From Desulfarculaceae bacterium (lineage in GTDB: Bacteria > Desulfobacterota > Desulfarculia > Desulfarculales > Desulfarculaceae), in the NCBI GenBank assembly GCA_021737645.1, contig JAIPDO010000001.1:1-64000 (forward strand): a stretch of 64,000 nucleotides of DNA, written 5' to 3'. Under the pieces are notes generated by a model. That model did no database searches, was not told the DNA's origin, and saw only the letters and a list, made by a program, of their open reading frames with translations. Shown in pieces: positions 59,603 to 64,000 of this stretch (positions are counted from its first letter, which is position 1; each line of letters begins with the position of its first letter). The position numbers and the translations under genes are program-made.

Positions 59603-60346
59603 ATGGATTTCACGGGCGAAGTGGCCCTGATCACCGGAGCGGGCCGGGGCATCGGCCTGGCCGTGGCCGAAAAGCTGGGCAACCTGGGGGCGGCGGTGTT
59701 GCTGGCCGACCAGGACCTTTCCAGCGCCGAGGCCGGGGCTTTGGCCATAGAGGGAGCCGGAGGCCGGGCCATGGCCCTGGCCATGGACGTGCGCCGGGCC
59801 GATGACTGGCAACGGGTGGTTGACGAGGCGGTGCGCCGCTACGGTCCGCTAACCGTGCTGGTGAACAACGCGGGTTTCGACCGCCCCGGCGGGGTGGCCG
59901 GGCTGGGGCGGGACGACTTCGAGGCGGTGTTGGAGGTGCATCTCACCGCTTGCCTGCTGGGCATGCAGACCGTGCTACCGGTGTTCGCCCAAGCGGGGGC
60001 GGGCTCCATCGTCAATGTGTCCAGCGTGTACGCCAAGATCGGCGGCCAGGGCGAGGCGGCCTACAGCGCGGCCAAGGCGGGCATGGTGGGGCTTACCAAA
60101 TCGGCCGCCAGGGAAATGGCCCGCCAGGGGGTGCGGGTCAACTGCGTGTTACCCGGCCTCACCGACACCCCGGCCATCCGGGCGCTGATGTCGGAGAAAA
60201 TCAAGGCCAAGCTTTTGGCCGAGACCCCGCTGCGGCGCATGGCCCAGCCCGGCGAGATCGCCAACGTGATCGCCTTTTTGGCCAGCAGCGAGGCCAGTTT
60301 CGTCACCGGCGCGGCGTGGGAGGTGTCCGGCGGCTGGAACATGTAA
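59603..60346 (+). CDS. SDR-family oxidoreductase (FabG-like)
   Basis: A 247-residue short-chain dehydrogenase. TGAGRGIGLAVAEKLG binds NAD(P), NNAGFDRPGG is the NNAG motif, Ser lies in VNVSSVYAKIGGQGE and Tyr/Lys in AYSAAKAGMVGLTK. The tail FVTGAAWEVSGGWNM is typical. Start ATG 59603, since GGAGAGG lies just upstream; the ATG at 59591 is part of that site. It is alone on the plus strand, divergent from the riboswitch. It could be a 3-oxoacyl-ACP or 3-hydroxyacyl-CoA reductase. Confidence 0.88.
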   Translation: MDFTGEVALITGAGRGIGLAVAEKLGNLGAAVLLADQDLSSAEAGALAIEGAGGRAMALAMDVRRADDWQRVVDEAVRRYGPLTVLVNNAGFDRPGGVAGLGRDDFEAVLEVHLTACLLGMQTVLPVFAQAGAGSIVNVSSVYAKIGGQGEAAYSAAKAGMVGLTKSAAREMARQGVRVNCVLPGLTDTPAIRALMSEKIKAKLLAETPLRRMAQPGEIANVIAFLASSEASFVTGAAWEVSGGWNM

Positions 60347-60498
60347 TTAGGCGGCTTCGCCAGAAACCAGCATACCGCGTTGCCGACGTCGCTCGTCTCC
60401 TCGGCGTATGGATCAATACGCCTGCGGGCCTCGCTAGCCCGACGCCTTGCCTGGTCGCCTCTGGCTGTGCCGCAGCGACGCCTTACCAAATAAAGAAT
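60347..60498. repeat. Intergenic element with several hairpins
   Basis: The 152-base gap between the SDR gene and the convergent methyltransferase holds GGCG-GCTT-CGCC right after the SDR stop and a perfect GCGTAT-GGATCA-ATACGC dyad (60404-60421), with GACGTCGC and GCGACGC arms around it. The layout looks like a small interspersed palindromic element rather than a gene. Only one copy is in the window. Confidence 0.35.
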
Positions 60499-61683
60499 TT
60501 ACTTCTGCGGGACCGTGCCAGAGAGCAGGGTGACGTGCAGGCCGCCAAAGGGCGCGGTGATGAGGGACGGATTCATTAGCCCCAGCAGCTCCACCCACTC
60601 CGGCAGATAGAGCACCACCCCGCAGCGCCAGCCTGGGTAGGCCTGGGCCAAACGCTCTCCCAGGCGACCGGCCAAGTCCTGGGCCTGGCGCACGCTGCCC
60701 ATGCGCTTGCCGTAGGGCGGGTTCATCACCACCAGCCCCGCCCCGTCCGGTGGCTCAGCCGCGAAAAAGTCGGCCGTTTCCAAGACAAGCCCCTGCCCCA
60801 ACCCGGCCAGGTCGGCGTTACCCCGGGCCAGTTCCACGACCTCACCGTTGCTGTCCCGGCCCACTATGGGCGCGGGCGGCGCCGGCAAGGCCTGCTCCTG
60901 GGCCTGGCGCTTCATATAATTCCAGGCCGCCTCGCGGTGGCAGGGCCACTGCTCAAAGGCAAACGCGCGTCCCAGGCCGGGCGGCAGGTGCCGGGCCATG
61001 GCCGCCGCCTCGATGACCAAGGTGCCGCTGCCGCACATGGGGTCCAGCAGGGGAAGCGAGCCGTCATAGCCGCAGTGCAACAGCAGGGCGGCGGCCAAAT
61101 CCTCACGTAGGGGGGCGGCCCCGCCTTGGGCCCGCCAGCCCCGCTTGTGCAGGTGGGCTCCGCTCATGTCCAGGCTAAGGGAGGCGCGGCGGTCGGAGCC
61201 GCGAATTTGCAGGCGCTGGGCGGTCTCGTCGCCGGGTTTGGCGGGCATCGGCGCGGCCAGGCCCATCTCCCGCAAACGGTTGGCCGCCGCCTGGCCCACC
61301 ACCTCGCCGATGCGCCCGGTGTGCTTGAGGTTGCTGCCGCTGAGCGCCACCTGGATGTTCAGCGGCGCGCCGGGGGTGATGAACACCTCCCAGGGAACCG
61401 AACCGGCCTGGCGCAGCAGGTCTTCCCAGAGGCGCACCCGGAAGTCCTTGAGCCGCAGCCACACCCGCCCGGCGGTGGCCAGCCACAGGTTGGCCTTTAT
61501 GGCTGTCTCCAGTTTGGCGCTGAAGTTGACCCCGCCCGGCTCGGGCTGGATGTCCAAGGCCCCCAGGGCGGCCAGTTCGCCCGCGCAAAGGGGCTCCAAC
61601 CCAGGGGCGGTCACCGCGAAAAAGCGGTGCTCCGGGGCCCAGGCATGACGTTTGATGCGGCGTTCTAAATTAATCTCAGGCAT
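60499..61683 (-). CDS. THUMP-domain RNA methyltransferase (RlmL N-terminal-like)
   Basis: A 394-residue class I methyltransferase. The N-terminal ferredoxin-like/THUMP part (HRFFAVTAPGLEPLCAGELA; GGVNFSAKLETAIKANLW) binds RNA. The catalytic part has LLDPMCGSGTLVIEAAAM for SAM and the NPPYGKRMG motif for a base amino group. This matches the m2G-forming family (RlmL, previously YcbY). ATG 61683. It is convergent with the SDR gene across a hairpin-rich gap. Target: probably G2445 of 23S rRNA or a similar site. Confidence 0.9.
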   Translation of the reverse strand: MPEINLERRIKRHAWAPEHRFFAVTAPGLEPLCAGELAALGALDIQPEPGGVNFSAKLETAIKANLWLATAGRVWLRLKDFRVRLWEDLLRQAGSVPWEVFITPGAPLNIQVALSGSNLKHTGRIGEVVGQAAANRLREMGLAAPMPAKPGDETAQRLQIRGSDRRASLSLDMSGAHLHKRGWRAQGGAAPLREDLAAALLLHCGYDGSLPLLDPMCGSGTLVIEAAAMARHLPPGLGRAFAFEQWPCHREAAWNYMKRQAQEQALPAPPAPIVGRDSNGEVVELARGNADLAGLGQGLVLETADFFAAEPPDGAGLVVMNPPYGKRMGSVRQAQDLAGRLGERLAQAYPGWRCGVVLYLPEWVELLGLMNPSLITAPFGGLHVTLLSGTVPQK

Positions 61684-61770
61684 GGCCGAGGTTTACCACG
61701 CCGGAGGCGCGGGGGCCATGGCTTAGTAAAAAGCCAGGCCAACAAAGCCCCCGGCTTCCAGGCTGCGCCG

Positions 61771-62937
61771 TCACACCATCGAATCGGCCAGCTCGTTCAG
61801 CAGATCGTCGGCGTCCTGCCCCGACGCTTCTATCTTCGCCAGGTTGGCCTCCAGGTCGCCCCGCAGGCCCATGCGGTCGATGTCCCGAGGCTCGCGGCAG
61901 CGGCCCATGCGGCGGCACATGCGATAAAGCAGGCGCTCATGATCCGGCAAGGCCAGGTACTTGTCCATGATGGCCAGCATCTTGGGCTTGTCCTCGGGCA
62001 GCTTGCCGCCCACCGTCTCGATAAGATTCATGATGTGGTCGCTGGTGATGGTGGAGGTGATGCCGTCCAGGGTGGCGATGAACAGGCGAATCTCCTCCAC
62101 CGTCTCGTCGTCGGAGCGCTTGACGAAGTCGCCCGCCACCAAGTCCTTGTGCAGCTCGATGCGCTCGGGCACCCGGAGGGTGCGCAGGCGGATGAAGTCC
62201 GGGTTGATCTGGTTGAGCACCTCGGCGGTGGCCGTGGCGTGCTCGCGCCACCAGCGCTGACCGCCCAATCCGGGCATCACGTACTCGCTAAGCTCCATGC
62301 CCGCGGCCTTGATGTTCTGCCCGCCCTTGATTTGCTTGGCCGCAGTCACACCCTTGTTCATGAACTTGAGCAGCGGGTCGTAGCCGGTCTCCAGGCCGAT
62401 GTGCACCCGGTTCAGGCCCGCCTCCCGGATCATGGTCAACTCTTCCACGCTGCGCTGGGCAGCGGTGGAGGAACGGGCGTAGGTGGTTACCCGCTTGGCC
62501 TCGGGCAGCTTTTCTCGCAAATAGTGCAGGGCCTCGGTGAGCACCGCCGGTTTCATCACCAGGTTGTTGGCGTCCTGCAAAAACACGTTGCCCGTGCCGT
62601 AGTAGAGCCAGGCGGCAACGTTGCGGAAGGCGTCGCTGACCGTGGGGGTGGAGAAGACCCGGTTGACCACCTCCGCGTTGAACTGCCCCCCCTGACCCAT
62701 GGCCTGGGACAGTTCCACGATCTCCCGGCGCATCTCCGCCGCCGTGTCGATGTCGGCCTTGATCTCTTCCAAAGAGCGGCGGCTGAAGGTGCGGCGCTTG
62801 TACACCGGGCAAAACTTGCACTTGTTCCAAGGGCAGTTGCGGGTGAAGCGGAGCAGCAGGCTCTGGGCCTCGCTGGGCGGGCGGATGGGGCCTTGCTCAA
62901 AGGTCAGGCTGGGGTCCAGGGCGGGAAGCGCGGTCAC
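61771..62937 (-). CDS. Radical SAM protein of unknown reaction
   Basis: A 388-residue radical SAM enzyme. The cluster motif is RNCPWNKCKFCPVYK, CX4CX2C instead of the standard CX3CX2C, a spacing shared by a set of uncharacterised proteins. RVHIGLETGYDPLLKFMNKG is the SAM-binding middle strand pattern of the Elp3/HemN type, and ELSEYVMPGLGGQRW a later barrel strand. GTG 62937 behind CGAGGAGAG. No second Cys-rich domain is seen. It stands alone before the lower-GC segment at the window edge. Confidence 0.85.
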   Translation of the reverse strand: MTALPALDPSLTFEQGPIRPPSEAQSLLLRFTRNCPWNKCKFCPVYKRRTFSRRSLEEIKADIDTAAEMRREIVELSQAMGQGGQFNAEVVNRVFSTPTVSDAFRNVAAWLYYGTGNVFLQDANNLVMKPAVLTEALHYLREKLPEAKRVTTYARSSTAAQRSVEELTMIREAGLNRVHIGLETGYDPLLKFMNKGVTAAKQIKGGQNIKAAGMELSEYVMPGLGGQRWWREHATATAEVLNQINPDFIRLRTLRVPERIELHKDLVAGDFVKRSDDETVEEIRLFIATLDGITSTITSDHIMNLIETVGGKLPEDKPKMLAIMDKYLALPDHERLLYRMCRRMGRCREPRDIDRMGLRGDLEANLAKIEASGQDADDLLNELADSMV

Positions 62938-63095
62938 GTTCTCTCCTCGGCTGGGTTGGTCGTTAGGTAATAAGTAAGGGGAGCGGGGGGCGGTGTCAAG
63001 GATAGTCGGTTGGGGAGGTGGTGGGTTATGATGGGCGGGCGGCTGATGTGGGGCGTGGGGAGAAGAAAGAGTTGGTAAGGAAAAGGGGGAGCGGC

Positions 63096-64000
63096 GTGGC
63101 TAATCCGGAACATGTGGAAATTTTGAAGCAGGGGGTGGAGGTTTGGAATGAGTGGAGAGAGGAAAATCCAAACGTCAGGCCGGATTTGGCTGGCGTAGGT
63201 GTCACCGGCAAGAGACTTGACAGAGTAAATTTCAGAAACGCCTCACTAATCAATGCTAATTTTAACTCATCTGAACTTTTTCAGGCAGATTTTCGCAGAG
63301 CCAATCTTGCCAGGACAAACCTGAGTTGGACATTTCTTAACGAGGCAGACTTAAGAGGCGCCGATCTAATTAAAACTGATTTAAGCTGGTCTTTGGTGTC
63401 CGATGCAAGATTCGAGTTCGCCCGTATCGCGTACACAACCCTCGCGGCCATGGACTTAAGCAAGGTCCGTGGGCTTAACTCAACGGTACACGACGGACCT
63501 TCGGCTATTGATTTACTGACCATTTATAAATCCAAAGGCAAAATCCCCGAATCTTTCCTGCGCGGCTGTGGCGTACCGGAAGATTTCATCAATCTCATCC
63601 CTTCCCTAACTTTCCAAACAGACCAATATTCATCCTGCTTTATAAGTCACAGTTCTCATAACCAGCTTTTCTGCAAACAGCTGTGCACTGATTTAAGGTC
63701 CAGGGGGGTTGATTGCTGGTATTTCCCTGAGGACGCCAAGTGGGGGAGATCACTTTGGGGAGAAATCGACAAGCCTATTAAAATCTATGACAAGCTGCTT
63801 CTTGTTTGTTCAAAACAGTCTTTAAATAGCCCCGCAGTCCTGCGGGAACTTGAGCGTGCCTTGCAACGCGAGGACGCCGAGGGAAAGCACATCCTCTTTC
63901 CCATCCGCATAGACAATTACCTTCTAGGTAAGAACGGGTGGGAACACCCACGCAAGGCCGATGTCGTAGCCAAGGTGGCTGGTGATTTCCGCAACTGGAA
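63096..64000 (+). CDS. Pentapeptide-repeat/TIR-domain protein, N-terminal part
   Basis: An open frame of 301 codons cut by the window end. Start GTG 63096 with GGGGGAG five bases upstream. Residues ~30-125 are pentapeptide repeats of the A(D/N)Lxx type (VNFRNASLINANF; ADLRGADLIKTDL). From ~179 a TIR domain follows: SSCFISHSSHNQLFCKQL, then VDCWYFPED, YDKLLLVCSK and SPAVLRELERAL, where Glu251 is placed like the catalytic Glu of NADase TIRs. Codon and base makeup is lower in GC than the neighbours, a sign of transfer. A role in phage defence or signalling is inferred. Confidence 0.85.
   Translation, partial: MANPEHVEILKQGVEVWNEWREENPNVRPDLAGVGVTGKRLDRVNFRNASLINANFNSSELFQADFRRANLARTNLSWTFLNEADLRGADLIKTDLSWSLVSDARFEFARIAYTTLAAMDLSKVRGLNSTVHDGPSAIDLLTIYKSKGKIPESFLRGCGVPEDFINLIPSLTFQTDQYSSCFISHSSHNQLFCKQLCTDLRSRGVDCWYFPEDAKWGRSLWGEIDKPIKIYDKLLLVCSKQSLNSPAVLRELERALQREDAEGKHILFPIRIDNYLLGKNGWEHPRKADVVAKVAGDFRNW

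Noticed and set aside
63026-63523. Minus-strand frames over the TIR gene
   Set aside because: Short Ser/Leu-rich mirror frames. The plus-strand frame has a ribosome site, pentapeptide repeats and a TIR motif.

Overview
The window is GC-rich, densely packed bacterial DNA with many GTG and TTG starts. The organism is most likely an anaerobic member of the Desulfobacterota (Deltaproteobacteria), possibly close to Desulfarculus. The reasons are desulforedoxin-type iron-binding miniproteins, TAXI-type TRAP transport, a two-subunit B12-dependent acyl-CoA mutase, many CoA-thioester enzymes, NtrC/histidine-kinase signalling and a probable anaerobic B12 lower-ligand gene. This assignment is inference from gene content. 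No tRNA, rRNA or CRISPR array was seen.

Bases 1-20216 look like a catabolic island for an unidentified, probably branched, carboxylic acid. After the tail of a Na+/Ca2+ exchanger there are two adjacent family III CoA-transferases on the plus strand. On the minus strand, in order of transcription, come a TAXI substrate-binding protein, a crotonase, a two-subunit CoA-transferase, a fused TRAP permease, a crotonase, the large and small subunits of a coenzyme-B12 acyl-CoA mutase, and an SDR dehydrogenase that ends at a strong terminator. A second block follows: DUF35 protein, thiolase-like protein, MeaB-type GTPase, two crotonases, AMP-forming acyl-CoA ligase, two desulforedoxin-like miniproteins and an amidohydrolase. 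The natural reading is uptake, CoA activation, carbon-skeleton rearrangement, then hydration or dehydrogenation and C-C cleavage. Several enzymes carry unusual active-site residues (mutase, thiolase-like protein, crotonases, first family III CoA-transferase), so the pathway may be undescribed.

Bases 20217-24465 are a lower-GC scar with inverted repeats and IS3-family relics, followed by a 7TM diguanylate cyclase and an orphan TAXI protein. Bases 24466-62937 are mostly ordinary genome: a MoxR/VWA pair with an embedded tag gene, a sodium/solute symporter with its 54-residue partner, a LysM-like protein, a deacetylase-fold hydrolase, gatC-gatA, an NtrC-type two-component system with glucose-6-phosphate isomerase, rarA, patatins, rpsU, an M18 aminopeptidase, and the xseA-M23-xseB-ispA-dxs-tlyA group. 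RNA methyltransferases, thioesterases, a sirtuin, a PfkB kinase and a radical SAM protein complete it.

Two features stand out near the right end. A ThiC-family gene lies behind a cobalamin riboswitch and terminator, not a TPP riboswitch, and has a shortened C-terminal Cys motif. It is better read as 5-hydroxybenzimidazole synthase (BzaF-like), which would help supply the cofactor used by the mutase. The window then ends inside a lower-GC gene for a pentapeptide-repeat/TIR protein, a candidate immune effector at the edge of an accessory region.
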